Shown in pieces: positions 1-10,639 of a DNA stretch of 64,000 bases; the first letter of the stretch is position 1; each line of letters opens with the position of its first letter. Source of the stretch: Ailurus styani (lineage: Eukaryota > Chordata > Mammalia > Carnivora > Ailuridae); assembly GCA_002007465.1 (NCBI GenBank), contig LNAC01000680.1, positions 86,726 through 150,725 of the forward strand, written 5' to 3'. The notes below the pieces were generated by a model. It was not told the DNA's origin, did no database searches, and saw nothing but the letters and a program-made list of their open reading frames with translations. Made by a program: the position numbers and the translations under genes.

Positions 1-297
1 AACTGATGTCCCAAGAACCCAACTGGCTTACCCAAAGTCAGTGGCACAGCCCCCCAAACCCTCAAATTGACGCACGCCACTTACTCCATCCTCTCCTGGT
101 CACCTTTTTCAATCGTCCCCATGACAAACTGTCTGGAACAGAGTCTAAGCAGGTCTTTTCTCCCTTCCGACCACTTCATTGTGGGGGCACCTAGGATGCT
201 TCAGTCCAAAATCAAGAGCAACCACTGCTATTTGTTAAGCTCAATAAAAACCCAGGTCCTCAGATAAAGTTGAGTTTCAGAGCATCAAGAAATAAGT
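1..297. other. Unassigned non-coding DNA
   Basis: I recognise no repeat family, RNA or exon here. The two short frames on the plus strand overlap each other in different phases and have no family resemblance. Confidence 0.5.
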
Positions 298-416
298 TTT
301 AGCATAAATATGTCTTATGCAATAGGTGGAATACTTATATTAAAAAATTATCCATTGTTTCCCTGAAATTCCAGTGTAACTGGATGTCCTATATTTTCTT
401 TGCTAAATCTGGCAAC
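298..416 (+). mobile_element. Half of a palindromic MITE-like repeat
   Basis: The stretch ending in TTTGCTAAATCTGGCAACCC, preceded by a degraded 'tctgaaattcaaatttaactgggcgtcct' type segment, matches the right arm of a palindromic non-autonomous element. A second, two-armed copy lies at 33414-33677. I cannot give the Repbase name with confidence. Confidence 0.5.
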
Positions 417-449
417 CCAAGCTCATCTAGTTTGCCCACCCCGTCCTTA

Positions 450-600
450 TCTCATTCAATCCCCAAAAGAGACCCAAAGGTAGATGCTGTAAACATGCCC
501 ATTTTACAAATGATCAAGTCTAAGTTCCAAGAAGGCAGAAAGTGGCTGAGCTAGGGCTGAAATTCAGGTCCAGCTGATCCCGAAGCCCTTGGTCTTGAGA
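450..600 (-). mobile_element. MIR SINE fragment
   Basis: Plus-strand text runs through 'cccattttacaaatgatcaag', 'agtggctgagctagggctga' and 'attcaggtc', the reverse complement of the MIR tRNA-like head and core (TGTAAAATGGG, CCACTTACTAGC, GAATCC). Strongly diverged, as expected for an ancient mammalian SINE. Confidence 0.65.
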
Positions 601-1189
601 TATAATATCCAGATTTCAGCTGCAATTGTGGGGTTCTAGGAAACCTAATAAAACTTAAGCTCATGGGCCCCTCGCTGGCTGGCCCCGGTTTCTAAGGTTC
701 TGACATTTTGTACATTTGACATGAACAAGTGACCTTGTGAACACACTTCTAGGTCCCTGTCAACATACTGACATTTAGTTGCAATCACTAAAGACCACTC
801 TATCTTTCTGTTCTGATTCCCCATCGTACTGGATCCTGGTGGGGGGATGGGAGTGGCCACTGCCATTTCGGAGATCCAGTTGAGGAAAGGTTGAGTTGGG
901 AATTTTGTGATGTTTGCGGTATTTTTCAGCTTCTTAAAATCTGAATTTGACATGATTTATTTTCTTAAATTCAAAGAGATATTCGCTTTTGTACCTAATT
1001 TTGGACTTCATTATTTTTCTTCAATAAGGTTCCCAAATTATATGTGCTGGAGGCCAGGCTATACATGTATCCACCCCCATTCAGAGCTGGTTCTCCCCTT
1101 CCTACTCTCAAAACTTTAGGTAGAAGAAAATGTATTCAGTAAGCATGGCTGTTCTCCTTGCATGAGCCAAGTAAGCACCAGACCTGTGG
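601..1189. other. Unassigned non-coding DNA
   Basis: No recognisable family. A 102-residue minus frame (645-953) has no domain, signal peptide or splice context that I can see and is probably chance. Confidence 0.5.
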
Positions 1190-1385
1190 CTCCTGGATGA
1201 CTTTTCTATTCCTAGAAGCAGAACATGCATGTGAACTTGGCCTTGATTTCCTCATCTCTAAAATGGAGATACCAGTATCCATATTATATTATTATTGTGA
1301 TAATTCACTGAGATCATGCTTGTAAACACTTTCTACCATGACTGTAGCTGGTACTAGTGTTGCTCAACAATTATTATTACTGTAC
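1190..1385 (+). mobile_element. MIR SINE fragment
   Basis: Contains the MIR core read forward: 'ttcctcatctctaaaatggagata', then 'attcactgagatcatgcttgtaaa' and a terminal 'caacaattattattac'. These correspond to the CTCATCTGTAAAATGGGGATA core and the 3' tail of MIR. Confidence 0.7.
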
Positions 1386-1600
1386 ATAGATCTTCACTTC
1401 CCATAGCATCTTGCAGAATGCCCCAAGTCATTATAAACTGGGTATCTTCATGCTCTCCAAATGTGTTTAATTTTTCTTGGCCCATGAGCCTTAATATAAT
1501 GTTATTTGAACAGTAGTGGCAGGCAGAATTTCTTTTTTTTTCTAAAGGAATGGAATAGGGTAGACTGGCCAGAAAATATGAAGTGAATTGCACGTTGTAA

Positions 1601-1670
1601 GTGTGTGTGCGTGTGTGTGTGTGTGCGTGCGTGTGTGTGTGTGTGTGCGTGCACGCGCGCACGCACGCAC
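1601..1670. repeat. (TG)n/(CG) alternating purine-pyrimidine tract
   Basis: Seventy uninterrupted alternating purine-pyrimidine bases: mostly GT steps with several GC steps, ending in a GTGCACGCGCGCACGCAC core. Such tracts are classic Z-DNA formers and length-variable microsatellites. The histidine/threonine- and valine/cysteine-rich frames over it are translation artefacts. Confidence 0.95.
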
Positions 1671-1903
1671 TGGGTCAGGTCAGGCTGGGTTTCTTCCTGC
1701 ACGTCATGGGTGAAATGTCGACAAACACATCAACTAAGGGTACTGTGTGGAATACAAAGGGTTAATCTGTGTCCTTCAAATCATTTTACTCCTTCACCAG
1801 AATCTGGCCCATTATCTCATACATCACAGCCACGCCCACCGCACCTTCGGAGATAAACAGGAGGCAGGTGCTTATTAATTTTATTTTTTTCCTTTTCTTA
1901 GGG

Positions 1904-2085
1904 CAGCGGTTCTCAACCCTGGGGCTGCACATTAGAATCTCCAGGGGAGCTTTTAAAAATCCCCAGGCTGAGGCCCCACCCCAGACCAATTAAACCAGAC
2001 TCTGTGGGGGAGACACTGAGGCATCAGTATTTTTTTTAAAGCTCCCCGGTGATTCCAATGTTCAGCAGAGGGTGAGAGTCCCCAT
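1904..2085 (+). mobile_element. MER5A-type hAT (Charlie) DNA transposon
   Basis: Starts with the terminal repeat CAGCGGTTCTCAACCCTGG, carries the inner motifs 'ccccaccccagaccaattaa' and 'gcatcagtatttttttaaag', and ends in the inverted 'ttcagcagagggtgagagt'. Full length for the family (about 180 bp). The flanks CTTAGGG and CTTTGGG may be a decayed 8-bp target duplication. Confidence 0.85.
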
Positions 2086-3106
2086 CTTTGGGAAAATAAG
2101 AACTTGACCACCGAGTCACGGCAGATGAGGTAAAAGCCCAAGTAGGAGTTAAGGCTCCCAAATCTTATTGAAGACCCCCCAAAATGCAGCTGCCTTTCTA
2201 CGTGCTGGTGCCCTCTTTCGGTCCCTTTTTTCCCTTGATTTTTTCTTGTGAAGTAGTTGTCCTTGTTTTATAATGACCAGCAAAATAATCCCAGACAAAA
2301 TCTGAAAATGCTAAACCGTAAAGCAGATTCTTTGGAGTGTAGACCACAGGCGTGTCTACCCTGGAGTAAAACACTTTTCCCCCCAGAGTCACCCGAGCCA
2401 GAAGACCAGCTTAACTTGGAAAACTACAAACTTCACAAAGTATCCAACATGTATATACATATCCTACAAGCACACATGTGATTCTCTATGTCCAATCATG
2501 CCTTATTTCTATACACATTCTTTTCCCACCTGCAAAGAAAAAGTACTCCTTTTTTAAAATGCATTAATTTAAACCTTGGTTCTTTCCAAAAAGGATTTGA
2601 GGCAGCAATGCAAAAGCATAAATATATGGAAACAGAATAACTAAAACAGGAAAAGAAGGTGAAGGGGAGGAAAAGAAAAGAAAGTCAAAATATGGGCTAG
2701 GAGGTCCAGAACACTTGTCGAATGGTGAACTGAGAATTGGATGCTGAGCGTCCTGGCAGTGAAGGCAAAGAGGAAAATGTAATCAAGTACATCAGTGGCT
2801 TTCAAATTTTCTTTTGCTCAAAAACAAACATGCAGAGAAGCTTGGTAGGCAAAAAGGAACTGAGGGATCCTAGCCCCAGTCTCACACCTCTCTCCTGTGG
2901 GTACTTGTAGATGGTCTTGAAGGAACCTCCAAAGCTCTGCAGAGTCAAGATGGAAAACCATAACTTTCAAACTGCTTCCCTGCATTCATGAATCCCAATA
3001 CCTATAGGATAGAAACAAACAGGACGACTTGAAGCTATCAGAACTTTGCCTGATATTGGTATAAGAGAGAAGGTTTCTCCTGGGTCCTTATAAAAGAGGC
3101 AATAAA
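2086..3106. other. Unassigned non-coding DNA
   Basis: About 1 kb with no repeat that I recognise. A purine-rich run lies at 2640-2690. No open frame of note. Confidence 0.5.
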
Positions 3107-3311
3107 GGAGTGCCTGTGTGGCTCAGTCAGTTAAGCATCTGCCTTTGGTTCAGGTCATGATCTCTGGGTCCTGGGATCAAGCCCCATATCTGCATCCCTG
3201 CTCAGTGGGGAGTCTGCTTCTCCATCTCCCTCTGCCCCTCCCCGCAGCTCATGCTCTCTCTCTAGCACTCTCTCAAATAAATAAATAAAATCTTTAAAGA
3301 AAAAGAGAGAC
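3107..3311 (+). mobile_element. Can-SINE (tRNA-derived), older subfamily
   Basis: Head 'gtgcctgtgtggctcagtcagttaagc' (Pol III A box), B-box region 'gggtcctgggatcaagcccc', CT-rich body and an (AAATA)n AAATCTTTAAA tail. Several substitutions from the consensus make it an older copy. Confidence 0.93.
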
Positions 3312-4039
3312 AATATGTAATGTGGGTGGGGTTAGGGAGGGGAGCTTTTGGTAAACATGTGAAATAAAAAATACCCCTTCGACAAAAAAATAAAACCTGA
3401 CATTCTCCCTAACCCAAAGTATGCCAAAACAGGCATACTCTGAACATCTCCCTGGTCAATAGTTTCCCCACAGATTGCCTCTTTGTATTTAACACCTAAG
3501 CTTCATAGAAGGCATGACTCTCAAAATTATCAGATGAATATTTATAAAGAATAACTCATATTAGTATCCTCAAAACTCTGTGTAGCATTTCTCTCGGAAT
3601 AACACGTAGGACAGTAGGACACATAGGGAGAGTAACATTTCAGGTACTTTTGAGACATCTGAATCACATTTTGAAAAGTGCACCAAGGAGCAAAGGAAGG
3701 GACACGCAAGCCGGTGTGGCTGTGTCACCACGTACACAATTATTTGTTGCAAACATAAGTAAATTGCTTGGTGATCAGGAAGCCAGACTTTAAGCACTTT
3801 ACCATCTTAACAAGCTAGTTGGATAGTCGGTCCACATTTTAAGTATTTAGTTCCACTTTAGGAAACTGTTTTGGGGCTTCGGTTGACATGTCAAGCATTA
3901 TAATTCTTCCCATTTCAAATAGGGGGAAATCCACTCTTGGGTGCAATTTCAGGCAGAGCTCCAGAATTTTTTTTTTAAGAGCTCCAGAATTTCAAGATCA
4001 CCGATGCTCCGTGGAAGATGCTCATTCCATCCACATTGA
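3312..4039. other. Unassigned non-coding DNA
   Basis: No named repeat seen apart from the short duplicated segment at 3955-3992. The weak frames do not resemble any family. Confidence 0.45.
3955..3992. repeat. 15-bp direct repeat flanking a short T/A tract
   Basis: AGAGCTCCAGAATTT occurs at 3955-3969 and again, perfectly, at 3978-3992. The only bases between are TTTTTTTA. It looks like a target-site duplication around an insertion consisting of almost nothing but a tail. Confidence 0.85.
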
Positions 4040-4400
4040 GACCCCCATTTATGCTGCTCCCTCGGCCTACACTACCCCTCCCTGGCACAGGCCAGTGGTT
4101 TCATTCCAACCCATTCAGATCTCTGCCCCATGTCTCCGCCCCAGAGAGGCCCTCCCTGACCTCCTTGTCCAAAATGGCATCCTCATCCCACTGCCCCCCA
4201 TTGTTCTCACTCAGCATATTTATCACAACACTACCCTGCGTTACCTATTTGCCTGTTTATCTATTCACAGTGGTCTCTCCCACCAGATCATCAGCTCTAT
4301 GTGAGCAGACACTTGCTGCTTTGTTCATGGCTAGATCCCCAGGGCCTAGAACAGTGCCTGGTGGATGAGTAGGCACCGAGTAAGTGATGATGAATGAATG
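4040..4400 (+). mobile_element. L2 LINE 3' end
   Basis: Reads through L2 3' landmarks in order: 'gagaggccctccctgacc', 'atcatcagctctatgtgagc', 'tagatccccagggcctagaacagtgcctgg', and the terminal 'gatgaatgaatga'. The open frames here are the usual stop-poor L2 tail, not a gene. Confidence 0.8.
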
Positions 4401-5779
4401 ACAGATACAAATGATATGGCATGGGTTTGATGCTGTACACACAAAATGACCAGAATCTTGTGGCCCTTTCCAATTTCCTTTACCACCCATCCCGAAATAA
4501 ATAAATAGGAATAAGGGTGTTGAAGGAGCCCATTCTTCTGAGGAACCAGAACAGAGCTCAGGATAAGATCAAGTTTTTTTTTTCTCCTTCTTTTAGGCTC
4601 TCTCTTTCAATTTGGTCTTCGGCAAAGGCCCTGAGGATTCACAGGTGGAGAATGGAGAGTAGCCCAGATGGCTGAAGTCCAAGTTTCCCTTTAGGGACTA
4701 GTTAGGAGACCATGGAGAATGTGCCAAATGAGAGGAGAATAAGATGGAGCCCTTACCCCCTTGCTTGTAAAACCCAGCAATGGAGCAAATGCCTCAATGG
4801 TTGCCCAGACCTTTAGTCATGCTCAGCTCTCGGACTGATTCTGGCATGAAGACCACCCATAGAGCCTTAAGCCGGGTCACCTCCTTGTGCTTTCCTTCAA
4901 ACCCCTGCCGCTCTTTCCTTTCTTTTTTCCCTAGAGAGAAAAAGCAAATCGAATGACAAGATTTCTGGCTTTTTAATACACATGGCTTCTCTTTTCTCCT
5001 TGTTTTTGGCCAACTGTGTTGTCTTTGATGGTGAACAGAACCAACTGGTCTTCGGGAGGTATCAGAGCAATGAGTTTAGAAACGCTGATGGGGAGACATT
5101 AGAGATCTCCACAATCCAATGAGATGCTGTTCTACATTCTTAAAGAATGTGTGGTCCTGAATGCAGAGGGAGTATCTGAAAAGACTATAGGAGTTCCTCA
5201 AGTTCAAAGGTCCGTCTAGAGACCCTCGGAGAGTGAATGTCCCAGGCTACTGGGACAGATGACCATCCTGCCTGAGCAGGATGACTTAGATATGTCCTGA
5301 GGACCAAGAACATGTGAAATTTCGCGGGGATGCACTTGCAAACTTCCATGAGCCGACTGGGGGGCAGTAAGCAACCCTTCTCAAAGTTAGGAAATCATCA
5401 CCATGACAATTCTTGGTACAGTTCAGGGCATCCTGTCCACATTTCTGTCGACACCCCACTCGTTGCTCTGGCCCAGATCTCTGGCTGTTATGCAACCTTA
5501 TCATGCTGAGCAAGGGTCTCTCCAAATTACGTGGGCTGCGATAAAAGATTCCTGTGTGGAGACTAAGAACACTTTGCCTGGGCATCAGCAGTTCTTACTC
5601 TGCTAGAATCTCTAGAACATGCACCAAGGACTTCTTAGGCAGTCTGGTGAAGCCTCAGGACATCTTCTGCCCCCCCCACCCCCCGCCCACCACCACCAAA
5701 AAAAAAGCTTCTAAATACAGAAAAATGCCCGTAGTGCACGTATGGTGCCAGCGAACTGAATATTGATGACAAAACAAAT
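4401..5779. other. Unassigned non-coding DNA
   Basis: About 1.4 kb with no recognised repeat or exon. It contains a perfect 17-nt palindrome at 5134-5150 (ACATTCTTAAAGAATGT) and a C-rich run at 5669-5700. A 99-residue minus frame (5286-5585) has no recognisable domain. Confidence 0.45.
5669..5708. repeat. Low-complexity C-rich then A-rich tract
   Basis: Runs of C broken by A and G, then CCACCACCA and a stretch of A. Simple sequence only. Confidence 0.85.
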
Positions 5780-7060
5780 TACCTAGACCCTTACCTCATG
5801 TAACACAGAAAAATCAACCCTAAACCTAAAACCGTAAACCTTCTAAAAGATGACGTTAGATAAAAGTCACCACAGCCTTGGGCTGGGCAAAGCTTCCCCG
5901 GGACACAAAAGGCACAAATCATGAAAGAAAACACTTGTAAGTTGGATTTCATAAAAAAATGTAAAACTTTGGGTCACGTGGGGGCTCAGTTGGTTAAGCG
6001 TCTGCCTTCGACTGCGGTCATGATTCCAGGCTCCAGGGATTGAGCCCCGCCTTGGGCTCTCTGTTCAGCGTGGAGCCTGCTTCTCCCTCTCCTGCTCCCC
6101 CTGCCTGTGCTCTCTCTCTCTCTCTCTGTCAAACAAATAAATAAAATCTTTTTTAAAAAAACGTTTTTTTTCTTTTGTTTTGTTTCTTTCCAAAGGCAAA
6201 ATTGAGAAACGAAAAGGGAAGCTACCCAGGACACATCCATCAGACAGATATAAAAATCACATAAGAATGTAGAACAAATATACAAAGATTTTTATAACTC
6301 AATAGTGAGAAGATAAATAACTCGATTTTAAAAAGGGCAAAAAATTTTGAACCAACGTTTCAACCACACACAGATGGCTGAAAGACACACAAAGAGATGC
6401 TCAACATCATTAGTTAGGAGGGGAATGGAGACTAAACTATAAAGCAGTACCATCACATAGCCATTAGATTGGCTAAAGTTAAAAAGACCGACTGTGCCAA
6501 GTGTTGGCAAGGATGCGGAGCAACTAGACTCTCATGTCCTGGAAGCTGGAAGACAGTCCAGCAGTTTCTCTAAAAGTTGAATAGCCCCCTTCTATAGGAT
6601 CCAGCCATTTGACCCCCAAGAGAAAGGGGAACACACATCCACACAAAGACTCAGACATGAATGTCGATAGCAAGTTCATTTGTAATAGCGAAAAACTGCC
6701 CCTTAGCAGGTAAATAAATAGACTGTGGTACAGCCATAGAGTGGATCGCTCTGTATATAAAGGAATAAAAGAAATGCGCGATGCACACACAGTGTGGATC
6801 AGTTTCAAAATCATTATGTTGAGTAAAAAGCCAACCCCCCCCAAAAGATGCATCATGCATGATTCCATTAGTGTAAAGTTCTTAAAAATGGAAACAAGTG
6901 TATAGTGACAGAAAGCAAAGCTCTGGTTGTCTGTGGATGAGGTGGAGGGAAGGATGGATCATAGAGGCACGTGAAGAAACTGTTGGGGGTGATGGAAAAC
7001 GTCTTGATTGCGCTGATGTTTTCGTGGTATGCATATATATAAAAAATGATAACATTTAAC
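5780..7060 (+). mobile_element. L1M-type LINE: ORF2 3' end and 3' UTR, degraded
   Basis: Diverged but colinear with the end of L1 ORF2: 'cataaaaaaatgtaaaacttt', then after the inserted SINE 'ccaaaggcaaaattgagaaac', 'agagatgctcaacatcattag', 'aagtgttggcaaggatg', 'gattccattagtgtaaa' and the UTR 'gtgatggaaaacgtcttg'. Many stops and frameshifts; no coding capacity. Interrupted at 5970-6162. Confidence 0.85.
5970..6162 (+). mobile_element. Can-SINE inserted in L1
   Basis: Head 'gggggctcagttggttaagcg', B-box region 'gggattgagcccc', pure CT run, then AAATAAATAAAATC tail. L1 text continues on both sides, so the SINE is the younger event. Confidence 0.92.
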
Positions 7061-7387
7061 ATTTTCAATACATCCAGCTTATCATACTTCGATTGAGCCT
7101 TGCTAAAAATATGCATGTTGTGATATAGTCGTATGAGTTTCTTTATTAACACAGGAACTAACAAGATCTAGCAGCAGGCCTGATAACTTCCATAATTTTG
7201 CAGCAGTGCTGCATATAAAAGATATTTTGAGATATTTGCAACAGCCATGATGTAATATGAAATTACCTGGCATTCCTGTTGGTAACAGAGTCACGGATCC
7301 TGCTAATGCCCCCGTGGTTTGTTACCACATTCATCTGGAAGGAAATGTTAACTTTCATTTAGAGTCTGATGAAAATAAAGATACTTT
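7061..7387. other. Unassigned non-coding DNA
   Basis: About 330 bp without a recognised family. Confidence 0.4.
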
Positions 7388-7600
7388 GGGGGGCGCCTAG
7401 GTGGGGCAGCTGGTCAAGTGTCGGACACTTGATTTTGGCTCAGGCTGTGATCTCAGGGTCATGAGATCAAGCCTTGTGTTGGGATGGTGATCGGAGCAGA
7501 TTCTGCTCGGGATTCTCTCTCCCTGCCCTTCTGCCCCTCCTGCTGTGCTCACTCTCTCTCTCTTTAAAAATAAATAAAGCTTTTTTTTTAAAAAAGGGAA
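7388..7600 (+). mobile_element. Can-SINE, divergent older copy
   Basis: 'ggggcgcctaggtggggcagc' head with the 'gtgtcggacacttgattttggctcagg' variant segment, CT body and poly(A). Flanks 'aaagatactttgg' and 'aaaaatacttttc' look like a decayed target duplication. Confidence 0.9.
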
Positions 7601-7678
7601 AAAATAAAAATACTTTTCTTCCATCCAAGTTATAGAACTCCCAAATTCTGTACACAGACCCCAGGCTAAGAAGTCTAG

Positions 7679-7783
7679 TTGGAAGCAACCCCCGCTACCT
7701 TATGACCTGGCAATTGGAAGCAACCCCCGCTACCTTATGACCTGGCAATTGGAAGCAACCCCCGCTACCTTATGACCTGGCAA
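7679..7783. repeat. Perfect 3 x 35-bp tandem repeat
   Basis: A 35-bp unit starting TTGGAAGCAACCCCCGCTAC is present three times at 7679-7713, 7714-7748 and 7749-7783 with no mismatch. Identical copies imply a very recent expansion, active homogenisation, or an assembly artefact. Confidence 0.97.
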
Positions 7784-9127
7784 CAATAACCCCTCTGGAA
7801 GACAGGCATCTTTAAATCCCAGGAATATTAATCACAGAAATGTCCTAAATGGGAAAGGGATTTTATCAGAAGCATATTTCAACTGAGATACAATTCAGAT
7901 ATAAATGTGAAAATTTTTGACAAGGCCAAAATCACCAGATTAATATTTTTTCGTTAAGAACGAATCTGTTCATATTTAGTAATTTACATATTTTAAGAGA
8001 CTTATGTTTAAGAGACTTAGACTACTCAAGTAACATGTTGGTCAGACTTGTTGATTGCAATTAAAATAGAGTTGAATCATTGCTTAAACATCTTTTAGCA
8101 ATGATTTTAGCAATTAAAAATTGAACAACTTTTTTCAAGTCTGGCTAAGTTTGTATGCAATCATTGGAACACTTAAAGTAATTTAAGATTTGATGTATAA
8201 ATTCCATTTGTTAGATTTATAAGAAATGAGTACAAATGTTGGACAGTTGAAGTGCTTGCAAAGAAAACCCAAAATATCAAACTTAGAAATGAAGTTTAAA
8301 ATGTTAGACATTTAATTAGCTAAGCTCATATGGGACCAGATATTAACCAATGATTTCTTTAAAAACAAGCTGATTTTTGTTATTCTGTTCTTAGAAATAA
8401 AACAATAGACTTGAAGAGGAAACTTATAAGCCCAAGGGGGAAAACTAGGTTTGGCAAATTGTAATTTTGGTAATTCAAAATTATTTCCTAGAATTTGTGT
8501 ATAGTTTATTCTGTCTATAAAAACCACCCAAACTCAGATGTAACAGAATGGATGGTTGAAAATGGAATGAGACACAGGAAATCCAGAATCCTTCTCTCAT
8601 CCCGTGTTTATTTTTGACCTAAGCATCCCTCCTGTCCCCCATCTGGGCCTCTGCCATTGAGGAATTAGCCACAAACACAAGAAAATTCTTTTCAGTAACC
8701 TAAGGAGAAGAAAGGTCATTTGTTACACTGGGCTTAGAAACAAATTTAAAATACTGAACCACTTAATTTTTCAAAACAGTGGAATCTAAACAAATGCTAA
8801 ACTGGTGAACAAATGTGTATTCATTGCCAAAACCCCAATTGGTTTGGACAGCATTTTTTTTCCCCAGCTCCTTCAACAGAGTTGATCCCTTGGCCTGCCC
8901 TCTCCAACAGTGTAAAAAAAAATCCCCAGGGGAATACAATACTTGTACAATAAGCATTTTTAACAATCTACCACATTAATGGCAGCTAAATACCAGTATG
9001 CAAACTTTCTTCCTCATTGAATTGTTAGGAGGATTGAATAAAATGATTTTTTTTAACTTCCCAATTTGAAATGATTGCTTTCTTCACAAGATAATGCTTT
9101 TTCAGCGTTCAGTGACTCTATTATTTA
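7784..9127. other. AT-rich unassigned DNA
   Basis: Strongly A+T-rich from about 7880 to 8530, with repeated 'aagagactta' words near 7996-8020. No repeat family, RNA or exon recognised. Confidence 0.45.
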
Positions 9128-9760
9128 GGATATCACTTTGGCTGCTGTGACAGAAAGACACCCCCCCCCGAAGTGGCATTTATGTGATACTTTTTTTTCC
9201 CCGCACTTAAAAGTCCAGGTAGTCAGTCGATGGCTTGTTTGGTGGCTCCACAATCATCTGGGACCCAGGATCCTTGTTTTGTTGCTCTCCATCATCAACA
9301 AGTGGCTTCCATTTTATAATCCAAAATGGTGGCCCTAACTCCAGTCATTGCGTCTGTATCCCAGCCAGTAGGAAGAGGGGAAAGAGCTGTAAAGCTCATT
9401 TCTTTCTTGTAAGGGAACTGCCCAGAAGTTGAACACATCATCTTCATTCACACCCTACTTTTCAGAACTTATTACTATGACCACGCATGGAACACCTGGG
9501 TGGCTCAGTTGGTTAAGCATCTGCCTTCAGCTCAGGTCATGATCTCAAGCTCCTGGGGTCAAGCCCCACACCAGTCTCCTTGCTCAGCTGGGGGTCCCCT
9601 TCCCCCTCTGCCCCCCCATCCCTGCTTGTAAGTGCTCTCTCGCTGAAGTAAATAAATAAAATCTTTTTTTAAAAAATGATATGACCATGCTTAGTTGCGT
9701 GGGAGTTTGGAAAATGTAAACTTTATCTCAGCAGACAATGCCACGTTAAATATTTTATTA
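9128..9760 (-). mobile_element. MaLR/ERVL-type LTR remnant (family unresolved)
   Basis: Reads as the reverse complement of an old LTR: 'ggctgctgtgacagaaagacacc', 'aaaagtccaggtagtcag', 'cagccagtaggaagaggg', 'cagaacttattactatgacca', then past the SINE 'cttagttgcgtgggagtttgg'. Interrupted by a SINE at 9488-9677. Confidence 0.55.
9488..9677 (+). mobile_element. Can-SINE inserted in an LTR remnant
   Basis: 'cacctgggtggctcagttggttaagcatctgcc' type head, shortened body, AAATAAATAAAATC and poly(A). Near-matching flanks ATGACCACGC (about 9476) and ATGACCATGC (about 9681) mark the target duplication. Confidence 0.92.
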
Positions 9761-10324
9761 CTATGGTAGAAAGGGAGAACAGATAGTGAGGGACACTGCC
9801 ACGGTCAACATTATACTCTATAGGTTATTGAGTATAATGAGTAAAATAGAGTATAACTATTGAGTTTCGTGTGCATCGTGATTTCTCTTGTGAAATATTA
9901 CTTGTAAGCTCAAACCGGTGTTGCCACTTGGGAGAGAAATTTGGAAATACCTATTAAAATAGAAAATGTGACCCAGAAATTCTGTTACCCATCTCCTTTC
10001 TACAGAAACACATAAATAGTCTACAGTGAGCATGTGCAAGATGTTCGTTGAGCGTTGGTTATGAGAGTTAAAAGATAGGGAAGAACTAACTGGCAAACCC
10101 AAAAGAAATGGCTAACCTGGTATATCCATATTTTCAAGTAGCTAAGGAGGTAAATCTATCGTATGGGAAATGTCATTTGGAGAATGTCATAAATAGTATG
10201 TTTATACATTTTAAGAAGAATATATTTGTATATACATGTGCTTGTAAATACTCAGAGAACCATTGGGAAGCATTTACATATTACAAAGATCTGGAAAGAT
10301 TGATATTAAAAGATATATATGTAT

Positions 10325-10446
10325 GGGGCGCCTGGGTGGCTCCGTCGGTTGAGCGTCTGACTCTTGATCTCAGCTCGGGTCCTGATCTCAGGGTCATAGT
10401 TTCAGGCCCTGTGTTGGACTCCATGTTGGGCATGGAGCCAACTTAA
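10325..10446 (+). mobile_element. Can-SINE, short 'GACTCTTGATC' variant
   Basis: GGGGCGCCTGGGTGGC head, then the variant 'gtctgactcttgatctcagctc', ending at 'catggagccaactta' without the usual CT body. The tail has been replaced by an AAT microsatellite. Confidence 0.92.

Positions 10447-10483
<37 letters not shown>
10444..10483. repeat. (AAT)n microsatellite at a SINE tail
   Basis: About 12-13 AAT units directly after the SINE, a common way for SINE tails to seed microsatellites. Confidence 0.95.
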
Positions 10484-10639
10484 TATACATAGAAAAAATA
10501 TTTTAAAAGAAAACAATTTGTTCCAATGCAAAGTATATATAATACTATATACTATAATATACTATGTACCCGATACATACAGTATATAACTCTAGATGCT
10601 ATTATATGGTGTCATTATTTATCATATAAAATGCTGTTA

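Larger units (their letters stand above)
9895..10530 (+). mobile_element. L1M-type LINE fragment
   Basis: 'acctattaaaatagaaaatgtgacccag', 'agaaacacataaatagtctacag' and 'ggctaacctggtatatcca' follow L1 ORF2/3' UTR order with heavy decay. A SINE (10325-10446) and its AAT tail interrupt it; 'atagaaaaaatat' resumes afterwards. Confidence 0.65.

Noticed and set aside
3888..4304. 138-residue plus frame
   Set aside because: Crosses into a recognisable L2 tail.
10325..10446. Possible true tRNA gene, because the SINE head has A- and B-box-like sequence
   Set aside because: No foldable full cloverleaf with acceptor stem; the sequence is a standard Can-SINE head, as in all the other copies.
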